A stretch of 64,000 bases of DNA from Lachnospiraceae bacterium (GCA_910575775.1 CAJTEY010000001.1:310001-374000); one strand, 5' to 3'; counted from the stretch's first letter, positions 8,604-17,135 are shown. Translations and numbers: made by a program. Notes: generated by a model not told the origin, from the sequence alone.

Positions 8604-9128
8604 CTACACTCCTGTCCCGTATTCGCCATACATGGCACTGATTACAGCATCCCATTCTCCGCGCTGCCTCAACAGATATTCTATGACATCCCGCACCGCC
8701 CCTGCGCCGCCGCTCACATCGCTGACATACGAAGCAATCTCTCGAACCTGTTCGCAGGAATCCTTCGGACAGCCAACAAAAGCTGCCAGAGACATAGCCG
8801 GATAATCATTGATATCGTCACCTATATAGCCCATGTCCTCTTTCGCAATATCTCTCGCCGCCATAAATTCTGCCAAAAAATCTTTCTTATTTTCCACCTT
8901 TTGATACAGAAAATCAATTTTCATTTCCTGCATCCTTCGTGTTGTCGCCGGACATTCACGTCCTGTCAGCACAATCAGCTTTATCCCTGCTCTTCTCGCC
9001 GCCACGAATCCAACGCCGTCCCTCGTGGAGAACTTTTTTATTTCATTGCCTGTACTGTCATAATATATGCCGGCGTCTGTCATGGTTCCGTCGACATCCA
9101 GAACTAAATATTTGATTTGTTCGAACAT
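8604..9128 (-). CDS. KdsC-like HAD phosphatase
   Basis: HAD-superfamily phosphatase of 174 residues, the normal size of the capless KdsC/KDN-9-P phosphatase group. Motif I is LVLDVDGTMTD with D11 as likely nucleophile and D13 as acid/base; motif II is IVLTGRE; K in the VENKKDF segment fits motif III; motif IV is YIGDDINDYPAM. Members remove phosphate from 8- or 9-phosphorylated 2-keto-3-deoxy sugars. The start lies 3 nt after the upstream glycosyltransferase stop, and the next gene begins 8 nt after this stop, so the three are one transcription unit. The classical NeuB route uses unphosphorylated ManNAc and needs no phosphatase, so this gene argues for a second, phosphorylated pathway. The exact substrate is inferred. 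Confidence 0.85.
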   Translation of the reverse strand: MFEQIKYLVLDVDGTMTDAGIYYDSTGNEIKKFSTRDGVGFVAARRAGIKLIVLTGRECPATTRRMQEMKIDFLYQKVENKKDFLAEFMAARDIAKEDMGYIGDDINDYPAMSLAAFVGCPKDSCEQVREIASYVSDVSGGAGAVRDVIEYLLRQRGEWDAVISAMYGEYGTGV

Positions 9129-9131
9129 AGT

Positions 9132-10493
9132 TTATCCATTTTCCTCTTTCCAATTTCCGGTAATACCTTGAAATATCTCGTATCTCTCCGGCTTCCACAT
9201 CCATGCCAGCCGAACCGCGCCGCACTTCACGTTATAGAGCAGCGCCCTGCACTCCGTCAGACTATGGATAACAGACAAATAGTCTCTCCCCGCTATCCTT
9301 CCATCGTTCTGCTCCATAGCTTCGTTTAAAGCTATATTCTCCTTATTGGCATAATCATAAGTCGTCCTTTTCTGATCAATAAATAAAACTTTATCCCCTA
9401 AAACCTTCTGTGCCATTTGTAAATACTCCGCGTCCTCTGTCGCCAGAAAAATATATTCGCATTTTAGTTTATCCATATAATAACTGCAAGCCTGCAAAAA
9501 GAGATCTGGATCTACAACATTTTTCCGCCATTCCTTATGGTACTTCTCCGCCACTTCCTTCCGAAAATCCGACCCACGCATAACAACGCCCAGAACACGT
9601 TTTCCTTCCCGTATTTCTTTTGGCATCTTCGCGTCAACATATTGTCTCGTCTCCGAATTGAACCTTACAGTCTTTCTGAATGATTCATTATTTGCAAATT
9701 CTTTCATATACACACGTTGATACGGATTGATCTCAACATCATGCCAGGAAATATCATTTTCCGTCGCTATGATTACATTTTTGCTCTCGTAGGCTTCATC
9801 GACCGTCACCTGCGAAACCGGCTCAAAAAAATATTCCCACATGTTTTCACCAGGATCATTCAAATACTGGTTTGGATAAGTATGCAGATTCATTACGGGA
9901 ACATATCCATTCTCTCTCATCCACATGATATGCGCAAAGGCACATCTTGCAATTGATCCAAGCCCCTCTTTATCACAGGAATAATCTATAATAACAATTT
10001 CCTTATCTGGATTTTTTTCTCCGAAACATCTTTTCTGTTTTTTCCACATGAGGCTGCGCATAACATTCTGGCTGTTGTACACCAGGCCTTCCTCTCCCGG
10101 ATGGTTTCGTCTATCTACCTTGACAATACAATAATCTCCGCATTTTCTCAAGGTTGCCAGTATTTTCCAGCCAATAAAAGCACGTATGCGGTCCAAAAGG
10201 GCTGTGCTTCCTGCCCCTCTCATCCATTCCTCCGTCAGTTCCATATGCCGCCCGGCATCATATAAGCGGCTTAAATATTTCACTTTGCTGTCTTCAGCAA
10301 AGCACTTCGTTTTCATCCCCCCCCCCCCGAAAATAATTTTTTTATCCGGGCGGTATTTCAGCAGCAGTTTCGCAATGGTAACTGAATAATCATCCACATT
10401 TAGAAAAAGAAACTTCTGATATCGGTCTACCAACGTAAAATCCAGATCCTCAAAATTTATGTCTTTTAAGAGATCTTTATCAATTTTCAGCAT
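9132..10493 (-). CDS. Fucosyltransferase-like glycosyltransferase with internal G12 tract
   Basis: A 453-residue protein. Its second half has the layout of the fucosyltransferase superfamily: IVIIDYSCDKEGLGSIARCA as a donor-site loop, then LGVVMRGSDFR like the H/R-x-R-R-x-D motif, and YIFLATEDAEYL, a strand found in NodZ/FUT8 and O-fucosyltransferases. The first 120 residues are not recognised. Residues 56-59 are four glycines coded by an unbroken run of 12 G (10317-10328 on this strand), directly followed by an in-frame ATG. Losing one G gives a stop at the next codon and gaining one gives a stop after seven codons, so the sequenced copy is in the ON state. It leads the aldolase/KdsC/CMP-synthetase operon. 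Acceptor and donor are unknown. Confidence 0.75.
   Translation of the reverse strand: MLKIDKDLLKDINFEDLDFTLVDRYQKFLFLNVDDYSVTIAKLLLKYRPDKKIIFGGGGMKTKCFAEDSKVKYLSRLYDAGRHMELTEEWMRGAGSTALLDRIRAFIGWKILATLRKCGDYCIVKVDRRNHPGEEGLVYNSQNVMRSLMWKKQKRCFGEKNPDKEIVIIDYSCDKEGLGSIARCAFAHIMWMRENGYVPVMNLHTYPNQYLNDPGENMWEYFFEPVSQVTVDEAYESKNVIIATENDISWHDVEINPYQRVYMKEFANNESFRKTVRFNSETRQYVDAKMPKEIREGKRVLGVVMRGSDFRKEVAEKYHKEWRKNVVDPDLFLQACSYYMDKLKCEYIFLATEDAEYLQMAQKVLGDKVLFIDQKRTTYDYANKENIALNEAMEQNDGRIAGRDYLSVIHSLTECRALLYNVKCGAVRLAWMWKPERYEIFQGITGNWKEENG
10317..10328 (-). repeat. Poly-G(12) tract inside a coding sequence
   Basis: Twelve consecutive G on the coding strand (C on the given strand) at codons 56-59 of the glycosyltransferase gene 9132-10493. 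No other G or C run in the window that I could find exceeds about 7. Long mononucleotide G/C tracts in surface-glycan transferase genes are the standard substrate of slipped-strand phase variation, for example in Campylobacter and Helicobacter. Here both +1 and -1 changes produce early stops, as expected for an ON/OFF switch. It could also be an assembly-sensitive region, so its true length needs read-level support. Confidence 0.9.
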
Positions 10494-10585
10494 TGCACAC
10501 TATCCCCCATGCACGTAAATAAAAAGTTTTTTGGAGATCTTTCCGCACCCTTAAATGATAATCTAAAACATCTCCTGAGTCAACG

Positions 10586-11710
10586 TTATATGCGCGTATA
10601 TCCCTTTTCCAGAATATCCGCGATTCGCTCACAGGCATGTCCATCGCCATACGGATTGGAAGCGCATGCCATCCGGTTGTACGCCTCCCTGTCATTCAGC
10701 AATCTGCTAAATTCCTCGTAAATTTTATCCTCATCGGTCCCGACCAGTCGCAATGTACCCGCCTCGATCCCCTCCGGCCGCTCTGTTGTATCACGCATTA
10801 CCAGAACCGGTTTGCCAAGTGAAGGCGCCTCCTCCTGAATGCCTCCTGAATCCGTGAGAATCAGGTAACTGTGTTTCAAAAAATTATGAAAATCTAACAC
10901 GTCCAGCGGCTCTATGATGTGTATCCGTTCTTCCCTTCCGCCAGCCGCCTGGTCACCAAACACCTCATCCGCTGTCTCCCGCACCTGCGGGTTCATATGA
11001 ATCGGATAGATTGCCTTTACATCCGTATGTTCTTCCATCACCCGCCGTATGGCCCGGAACATGTGATACATCGGCTCTCCCAGATTTTCCCGTCTGTGGG
11101 CTGTAATCAGAATCAGACGAGAATCCGCCGCCCAGTCCAGCTCTGGGTGGAAATACTCTTTTTTAACCGTCAATGTCATCGCGTCAATCGCTGTGTTTCC
11201 TGTAACCCAGATTCTGCCCTTATCCTTTCCCTCTCCCAGAAGGTTCTGCGCAGCCTGTGCAGTCGGTGCAAAATGATACTGTGCGATAATGGATACCGCC
11301 TCGCGGTTAAACTCCTCCGGGTAAGGTGAGTATAGATTATAGGTCCGCAGTCCGGCCTCCACATGACCGACTGGAATCTGCTTATAAAAACAGGCAAGAG
11401 CCGTGACAAATGTCGTTGATGTATCACCGTGAACAAGCACTACATCTGGCCTCGCCGTTTCCAGAACCGCTTTTATCTCATTTAATATATTTGTCGTCAC
11501 GTCAAAAAGCGTCTGATTCTCCTTCATAATAGCAAGATCAAAATCGGGCAGCACCTCAAAAGCCTGCAGTACCTGATCCAGCATTTGTCTGTGCTGGCCC
11601 GTCACGCATACCACCGTCTCAAGCGTCGTTCTTTTCTTCAGCTCCCTTATCAGAGGGCACATCTTTATCGCTTCCGGCCTGGTGCCAAAAACAAGCATGA
11701 TTTTTTTCAT
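10586..11710 (-). CDS. wecB: UDP-GlcNAc 2-epimerase, non-hydrolysing (WecB)
   Basis: Interconverts UDP-GlcNAc and UDP-ManNAc. The 374-residue protein begins with IMLVFGTRPEAIKMCPLI and has VVCVTGQHRQMLDQVL, VLVHGDTSTTF, GHVEAGLRT, the ITAHRRENLG block and LTDSGGIQEEAPSLGKPVLV, all diagnostic of WecB/MnaA. ATG 11710 has AGGTGG 6 nt upstream; the ATG one codon earlier (11713) is too close to that site. The WecC gene lies just upstream in the transcript (14 nt), so together they supply UDP-ManNAcA. This makes it distinct in job from the hydrolysing NeuC. The 92 nt between this stop and the next gene hold no clear terminator. Confidence 0.95.
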   Translation of the reverse strand: MKKIMLVFGTRPEAIKMCPLIRELKKRTTLETVVCVTGQHRQMLDQVLQAFEVLPDFDLAIMKENQTLFDVTTNILNEIKAVLETARPDVVLVHGDTSTTFVTALACFYKQIPVGHVEAGLRTYNLYSPYPEEFNREAVSIIAQYHFAPTAQAAQNLLGEGKDKGRIWVTGNTAIDAMTLTVKKEYFHPELDWAADSRLILITAHRRENLGEPMYHMFRAIRRVMEEHTDVKAIYPIHMNPQVRETADEVFGDQAAGGREERIHIIEPLDVLDFHNFLKHSYLILTDSGGIQEEAPSLGKPVLVMRDTTERPEGIEAGTLRLVGTDEDKIYEEFSRLLNDREAYNRMACASNPYGDGHACERIADILEKGYTRI

Positions 11711-11724
11711 CATCTGCCACCTTT

Positions 11725-12945
11725 TTAAATGTGGTATACATTTGGTAAATCAATTATGTTCTGACAGTCCAACACTATTTTTCCTGCCAGTTTCTGCATG
11801 TTATCTTTGATCTGCACATGTTTCACCATAATCACAACCATATCCACATCTGACAAAAACCCCTCTAAGCTGTGGTACTGATTATCCACCAGGTCCTCTT
11901 CGATAAAAGGATCGTAAACTTTCAGGCCGGCAGCCAGATGTCTCGCCTGACTCTCCAGTAACTGTAAAGTAGGCGACTCTCTCACGTCATCCACATTCTC
12001 TTTATATGTCATACCATATAAACCAACTCTGGATATATCCTTTAGTCCATTTTCCCGCATTATCTCGTAGATTCGTCCGAGTACAAAATCAGGCATGCCG
12101 TCATTCGTCCGCATAGATTCGTCAATTACTTTCGCCAGTGACGGATAGTCACCCACCAGAAACCACGGATCCACTGAAATGCAATGTCCGCCCACTCCCG
12201 GGCCCGGCTGTAGAATATTTACACGGGGATGCATATTGCAGATTTTTATGATCTCATAAACATCCATATCATCATGCCTGCATATCTTTGCCAGTTCGTT
12301 TGCAAAAGCAATATTCACTGCTCTGAAAGTATTCTCCACAACCTTTGTCATCTCTGCTGTGCGGATATCCGTCACTACAATCTCCCCCTGACAGAAGGCT
12401 GCATACAGTTCTTTTATCCTCTCTCCCACTTCTTTGTCATCTGCACCGATTGTCCTGTTATTGTGCAGAAGCTCATACACCATATTACCGGGAATAATCC
12501 GCTCCGGCGCATGAACCAGATGAACATCCTTTCCCGCCTCATATCCGAACTCCTCCACCACCGGCCGCACGCTTTTGTCAATCGTGCCCGGCGATATGGT
12601 TGACTCGATCACAATGATTGCTCCCTTGGGAGCCACCTCCAGAACACTCTTCACTGCGGCAGACACATAGACTGGGTCGACTTTCTTACTAAACTTATCA
12701 TAAGGTGTCGGAACAGAAATAATGTATGTGTCCGTTTTCTGATATTCTGTTGTAAAAGAAATACCCGCTTCCAAAGCGGCATGAAACAGCTCCTCTATTC
12801 CGTCTTCTTTAAAGGTCATCTTACCCGCTGTCAGGGAATCTACTACCTTTTGGTTATAGTCGGTTCCCACTACTTCCACACCGTGGGAAGCCAGCATCAG
12901 CGCCGTCGGCAGCCCAATGTACCCCAGTCCGATCACATTTACCAT
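11725..12945 (-). CDS. wecC: UDP-N-acetyl-D-mannosamine dehydrogenase (WecC)
   Basis: NAD-dependent four-electron oxidation of UDP-ManNAc to UDP-ManNAcA. N-terminal Rossmann motif VNVIGLGYIGLPTALMLA at residues 2-19, middle-domain VVENTFRAVNIAFANELA, the catalytic-cysteine region PGPGVGGHCISVDPWFL with Cys in GGHCISV, and the C-terminal GLYGMTYKENVDDVRESP block. About 406 residues is full length. I use ATG 12945, where AGGAAAGG lies 8 nt upstream, because the longer ORF from 12984 adds a non-homologous stretch and runs into the preceding gene. UDP-glucose dehydrogenases share this fold, but the ISVDP form and the neighbouring wecB favour ManNAc. Confidence 0.93.
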   Translation of the reverse strand: MVNVIGLGYIGLPTALMLASHGVEVVGTDYNQKVVDSLTAGKMTFKEDGIEELFHAALEAGISFTTEYQKTDTYIISVPTPYDKFSKKVDPVYVSAAVKSVLEVAPKGAIIVIESTISPGTIDKSVRPVVEEFGYEAGKDVHLVHAPERIIPGNMVYELLHNNRTIGADDKEVGERIKELYAAFCQGEIVVTDIRTAEMTKVVENTFRAVNIAFANELAKICRHDDMDVYEIIKICNMHPRVNILQPGPGVGGHCISVDPWFLVGDYPSLAKVIDESMRTNDGMPDFVLGRIYEIMRENGLKDISRVGLYGMTYKENVDDVRESPTLQLLESQARHLAAGLKVYDPFIEEDLVDNQYHSLEGFLSDVDMVVIMVKHVQIKDNMQKLAGKIVLDCQNIIDLPNVYHI

Positions 12946-12980
12946 GTTTTTTTCCTTTCCTGTAAAAAGCTTATTTGATT

Positions 12981-14078
12981 TCAACCCTCAATAAAATCAA
13001 TAATTGGCTGCATTACCGACTTCATACTGACCCGGGAAACCGCCGACTCACGAATTTTCCAGGCCAGCTTCTGCTTATTCTCATTTTCCTTCTTCAGCCC
13101 TTCGTAAAATGTTATCACTTCCCGGATATTCACACTCTGCGCATTATTAGGAAAATTTTTTACATAAGGATAAGTTTCCTCCAACACATCTACCGGGCAT
13201 CCGGTGATAAACGGAATTCCCTTCGCCAGATATTCTCTTGTCTTTAAAGCTCCCAGCGTATAAAGACCCAGTTTATACATACCGAAAGACCCCAGTGCAA
13301 TATCACTCTGATCATACAGTTTGTCCAATTCTTTTCCCGACTTATTGGAATAAAAGACGACATAATCCTGCAAATGGTATTTTTCTACAAGTTCCTGATA
13401 ACCGGCTTTCTCCGGTCCGTCCCCGACAAGCCGGAGCTTCACCCTATATGTGCCGCTCTGATCATACTCTCTCATGCCTTCAATGATACGCTCATAACCA
13501 TGGTGTCTCTGCATGTATGCCACACCGATCAGTGTCATTTCCTTTTCCTGATATGCTCCTCCTACCAACTCTACATCCTCCACCTGTATGCCGTTAAAGG
13601 TACACAGTGCAGGTACGCCGAAGATCTCTTTATCGCTCGTGTAAGTCACAAACCGATCTATATATTTTTTTAGTCTTCCGCGGTATAACAATTCCTTGAT
13701 ATAAAACGGCCATGCATTCCACTTGGCAAAGTCATCCTTATCGTAAGGATATGTGAAAATTTCTATGATAATTTTACACGCCGGATATTTCTCTTTCACT
13801 TTTTTCCAAAACGAAACATACGCTCTGTCCGCAACCGCGCGGCGCACATATATAAAATCAGGGTTTTCCAACTTTTTCAAAGCTTCGTCATAGTCTCTGG
13901 CAATGGACGCTGTCGGAAACAAACCGAAAATCCTCTGTAAGAGCGTTCTGTCCACTGCCTTAATTTCAAGCTCACTCATGTTATAATGTTTGGAAAATTC
14001 TTTTATCTGCATGTCAATTTTCTTGCTGACACCGATAGACTCTCTTCCTTGAAAATGAATGTAATATCCTTTTTTCAT
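12981..14078 (-). CDS. Glycosyltransferase, GT4/GT-B type
   Basis: 365-residue soluble glycosyltransferase. The N-terminus (GYYIHFQGRESIGVSKKID) gives the first strand and a glycine-containing loop; the C-terminal half has LIGVAYMQRHHGYERIIEGM, VKLRLVGDGPEKAGYQELV and the ALGSFGMYK segment, which follow the GT4 donor-site order although the classic E-x7-E is weak (LKTREYLAKGIPFI supplies one Glu). A polysaccharide-assembly role is inferred from its place between a GT4 gene (23 nt upstream) and wecC (36 nt downstream). Donor unknown. Start ATG 14078 has AGGAAAG about 7 nt upstream. Confidence 0.82.
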   Translation of the reverse strand: MKKGYYIHFQGRESIGVSKKIDMQIKEFSKHYNMSELEIKAVDRTLLQRIFGLFPTASIARDYDEALKKLENPDFIYVRRAVADRAYVSFWKKVKEKYPACKIIIEIFTYPYDKDDFAKWNAWPFYIKELLYRGRLKKYIDRFVTYTSDKEIFGVPALCTFNGIQVEDVELVGGAYQEKEMTLIGVAYMQRHHGYERIIEGMREYDQSGTYRVKLRLVGDGPEKAGYQELVEKYHLQDYVVFYSNKSGKELDKLYDQSDIALGSFGMYKLGLYTLGALKTREYLAKGIPFITGCPVDVLEETYPYVKNFPNNAQSVNIREVITFYEGLKKENENKQKLAWKIRESAVSRVSMKSVMQPIIDFIEG

Positions 14079-14100
14079 AATGTATCTTTCCTGTCTTACT

Positions 14101-15345
14101 TTAACTGATTTCCGCCAGCATTTTTACAAATTTCTCTGCATTTTCATCTGCGTTGTATTTTTGTTCCCACATCTGTCTTGATCTTTCACGCATTTTCGCC
14201 ATCTCTTCGTCCGTCATCTGACAGAACCGGGTGATCGCCGCACCGACATCCTGCGCCTGCGGATTTTCCGGCAGCAGAATACCATTACCATCTATCATAT
14301 TGGGGATCTCTCCCACCGCTGTAGCGATGATCGGAATGCCAAACGACATCGCTTCCTGCACAGAAACCGGACTGCCTTCCGTGGACGACGTTGTCAAAAA
14401 ACAGTCCACACAATTATTGGCATAAAACTGCATAATCTCTTCTACAGCCACAAACCCTGCCATTTCATAAGAAATATTTTCTTTGTCTCCCAAAAGTTCC
14501 TCCGCATATTTCGCAGTTTCCTCATGGTGGCTGCCTGTTCCGAAATGTGTCCACCGAATCTTGATATCCTTAACCCGGGCAAAACCTTCAATCAATAGCG
14601 GCACCCTTTTTAACGGAATTATATGGGAGCAGCTCACAAAATGAAAAGTTTCCCGCCCCACATGGAGCAGTTCCTTTCGGACACAACCATTATCCGCCGT
14701 TCCAATCGGCGCCATGATATATTTTTCTCCCACCAGCTCTCTGCTACCCCAATGCGCCAGATAATATTCCAGACCCGCCTCCGCAACAAAAAAGATTCTG
14801 TCTACCGTCTCATCCATGTATTCCCGGAATGGCTGTCTGTTATGTGGATTCCTCTCATGATACAAGTCATATCCGTGTATTCTGGAAATCACTTTTCTGC
14901 TCGGATCAGATTTCCTGTCCATAAGAAATGCCAGACAGCTGGGATTAAACCAATAGGAATAAATCAACGCACCACCAACGGCAATCTCATTTTTTTTTGC
15001 ATATTTGCGCAGCTGATCTGCCATGCTGTAGTATGCAATCGAATCATACAAACGGCCAAAAATATCTTCCCCGGTCTTTATAATCCTCTTAATCTCTCTT
15101 CGCCCACACCCAGAAGAGAGAAACTTCACAACCGCTTCCAGCTTTTCCCCGATTCCGAAAGTCCTCACACAATGATAGACCGAAATCCGCTCATCTGTTA
15201 TCATTTTCTGCTCTGTTGAAGGAGATACCGACAGAATGCATATCTCAAAGCGCTCCACCAGTTTTTCCAGCTCGGTACGGATAAAGGAATATTCTCCTGT
15301 CTCAAACGGATACCCGTCCAACAATAAAATCAGCTTTTTTTTCAA
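14101..15345 (-). CDS. Glycosyltransferase family 4
   Basis: About 414 residues. Typical GT4 C-terminal donor-binding block: FHFVSCSHIIPLKRVPLLIE, then IRWTHFGTGSHHEE and EGSPVSVQEAMSFGIPII with the paired glutamates of E-x7-E. The N-terminal half has LILLLDGYPFETGEYSFI. The start is probably TTG 15345: AAGGAG lies 8 nt before it, whereas the GTG at 15354 directly abuts that site. The preceding AsnB-like gene stops at 15358, so the pair are tightly coupled. An A9 run near the middle (14990-14998) is noted but is unremarkable for this base composition. Sugar specificity unknown. Confidence 0.85.
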   Translation of the reverse strand: MKKKLILLLDGYPFETGEYSFIRTELEKLVERFEICILSVSPSTEQKMITDERISVYHCVRTFGIGEKLEAVVKFLSSGCGRREIKRIIKTGEDIFGRLYDSIAYYSMADQLRKYAKKNEIAVGGALIYSYWFNPSCLAFLMDRKSDPSRKVISRIHGYDLYHERNPHNRQPFREYMDETVDRIFFVAEAGLEYYLAHWGSRELVGEKYIMAPIGTADNGCVRKELLHVGRETFHFVSCSHIIPLKRVPLLIEGFARVKDIKIRWTHFGTGSHHEETAKYAEELLGDKENISYEMAGFVAVEEIMQFYANNCVDCFLTTSSTEGSPVSVQEAMSFGIPIIATAVGEIPNMIDGNGILLPENPQAQDVGAAITRFCQMTDEEMAKMRERSRQMWEQKYNADENAEKFVKMLAEIS

Positions 15346-15357
15346 ATCCCTCACTCC

Positions 15358-17031
15358 TTAAAAATATAGCTTTACCGCTCCGAGCACAGTAAGCGCCATA
15401 CTTTTTTCCTCCACTGTTCCTTCTTCAAACATCAAAGAAATATCCTTTCCAAGTTCCCCGCCAATCTCACTCCTATCCCTGTTCTGCAAATAGTATTCTC
15501 TGTAGTACTCCTGTATTCCTGGATTTCCATGATACCAGTAATCCAACGGATTCATGTTGTCTCGATCCGGCAGCTTCAAAGCTCTACAAGATACCTGCCA
15601 CAGAAGCCTCTGCGTTGTCTTCACTTTCCTAAAAAAAATAAGATTTTCCCGGGGCTTAATGCCTCCCCATTTCTCCCAGCCAAAGGAAGTTGCCTTTGGA
15701 TATTTTTGTTCCATCCATTTCAAATAAATGTGATGCTTGTCTCTGTATTCAAAAGGGATCGAATAATTAACTTCCAGAAAATCCACATCTGTAAAAGGAG
15801 ATGCCGCTTCTACATAGTGCTGCCGGATAATATAGGAGGACATAGCTCCCATCATTCCTCTTGTATAAATAGCGAACATTTCTTGACAAGGATACTCTTC
15901 CATAATCTGACTGTCAACCGCATAGGAGAGTCTGTTAGAGTACTGATTTAATCCCAGGCGCGGTTTCCCAAAATTCAATTCCCTGTTATGATAAAAGGTC
16001 GACAGCGTAATATCCCCTATCATACCTGTATGCTCAAGTCCATATTGATTCGTATTAAGCGCCCCAAGCAGTCTGCTGCCCCCCGTAATACCGGTATAAA
16101 GCGCCGCCCCATTATTTTTAGAGACAATGTCATCAATATCATATAGCCACTTCGCATCATCCAATGCCTTAAAAAGATACTCATGCCCCAGATAAATGGC
16201 TATCTGCTGAGATATCTTATAATCAAGATAGTCTGCCCGGCAATAAGTGACATTTAATTGATCCGTATATCCCATATCATGTGCCACCCAGGAAACCATC
16301 CTGCTGTCCAGACCGCCACTCAAATCTACCAGATGACTGCGTCCATATTCTCTGTCCTTATCAAACTCTCTCCGAACAGCTTCCCTGAATGCGCTGTCAA
16401 TCCTCTCGACAGCTTCCCTCTCAGACATCTGTACTTCCTTATTCGAAATCAGATAATATCTTTCAACCTTCTGTTGTCCATTCCCGATGCGCACCAGCTG
16501 CCCCGGCAGCAGACGATGGATCTCCTTTACAAATGTACTGCCGTCCAGCATATAGCCGTATGTCAACATATATTTTGCTGCAGTTTCATTAAAATGATAC
16601 GGTATTCCGTTTTTTTTCAAAACAGTAGTCATATATGGAATGTGGCTTGACACTATCCATCTGTCTCCGTCCGCATAGTAATACAGGGCTTTTGTGGCAA
16701 TATGATCTGTATACGCAGTAAGAACAGAATCCTTCTTATTATAGATATATCCACAAAATCCGCCTCTCAATGCCCGCAGGCATCCGCCTGCATCCGCCCG
16801 CATAGCCCCGGCAAAGGCATGCTGCCAATCCTTGGTACCTCCTGCCGCCAGCTTCTCTTTATTATAGATATATCCATCCAAAAAGCTGATCTGTGCCTCC
16901 TCGTCTAAAAAAACCTGATCTTTCGGAAACTTATTGAGAAGGTGATTATACTGCCTGCAGTGCCCGAGATCTACGGTTTCACCGAGACATTCTATATTCA
17001 TATTTCCTGCCGCCAAAAATCCCCGTACCAT
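15358..17031 (-). CDS. Asparagine-synthetase-like ligase without N-terminal Cys
   Basis: About 557 residues with the two-domain layout of AsnB. The C-terminal synthetase domain holds the PP-loop VDLSGGLDSRMVS (near residues 235-247), which binds ATP and adenylates a carboxylate. The N-terminal half keeps the glutaminase fold pattern (ISFLDGYIYNKEKL, GGFCGYIYNKKDS) but lacks the Met-Cys start needed for glutamine hydrolysis, so it may use free ammonia or another amine, as in beta-lactam synthetase relatives. In polysaccharide loci such proteins are thought to amidate uronic acids; UDP-ManNAcA made nearby would be a fitting target, but this is inference. ATG 17031 has GAGG 7 nt upstream and is preferred to ATG 17037. 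Confidence 0.82.
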   Translation of the reverse strand: MVRGFLAAGNMNIECLGETVDLGHCRQYNHLLNKFPKDQVFLDEEAQISFLDGYIYNKEKLAAGGTKDWQHAFAGAMRADAGGCLRALRGGFCGYIYNKKDSVLTAYTDHIATKALYYYADGDRWIVSSHIPYMTTVLKKNGIPYHFNETAAKYMLTYGYMLDGSTFVKEIHRLLPGQLVRIGNGQQKVERYYLISNKEVQMSEREAVERIDSAFREAVRREFDKDREYGRSHLVDLSGGLDSRMVSWVAHDMGYTDQLNVTYCRADYLDYKISQQIAIYLGHEYLFKALDDAKWLYDIDDIVSKNNGAALYTGITGGSRLLGALNTNQYGLEHTGMIGDITLSTFYHNRELNFGKPRLGLNQYSNRLSYAVDSQIMEEYPCQEMFAIYTRGMMGAMSSYIIRQHYVEAASPFTDVDFLEVNYSIPFEYRDKHHIYLKWMEQKYPKATSFGWEKWGGIKPRENLIFFRKVKTTQRLLWQVSCRALKLPDRDNMNPLDYWYHGNPGIQEYYREYYLQNRDRSEIGGELGKDISLMFEEGTVEEKSMALTVLGAVKLYF

Positions 17032-17059
17032 TTTCATACCTCTTCAATCATTCCGAAAT

Positions 17060-17098
17060 AACGGTCAGGCATCAATTAAAACAGGCAAGCTGACCGTT
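17060..17098. promoter_or_regulatory. 9-bp inverted repeat before the AsnB-like gene
   Basis: AACGGTCAG at 17060-17068 and its exact complement CTGACCGTT at 17090-17098, separated by 21 bp. It lies in the 104-nt gap between the GT2 gene stop (17136) and the AsnB-like start (17031), one of the few real gaps in this tightly packed region. It could be a hairpin in the transcript (attenuator or weak terminator, though no T run follows on the minus strand) or an operator dyad. No function can be assigned. Confidence 0.45.
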
Positions 17099-17135
17099 CC
17101 CATCATAGCATACTCCCTTTTTCAATGCAAATGCT

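Noticed and set aside
14990-14998. A9 run in a GT4 gene as a phase-variation tract
   Set aside because: A/T runs of 8-9 occur several times in this sequence (for example near 61455, 44229, 15337) and are common in AT-rich DNA. Only the G12 run stands out.
16780-16806. Short GCATCCGCC-type repeat in the AsnB-like ligase
   Set aside because: Two imperfect copies only, explained by Ala/Asp/Gly codon use in the protein.
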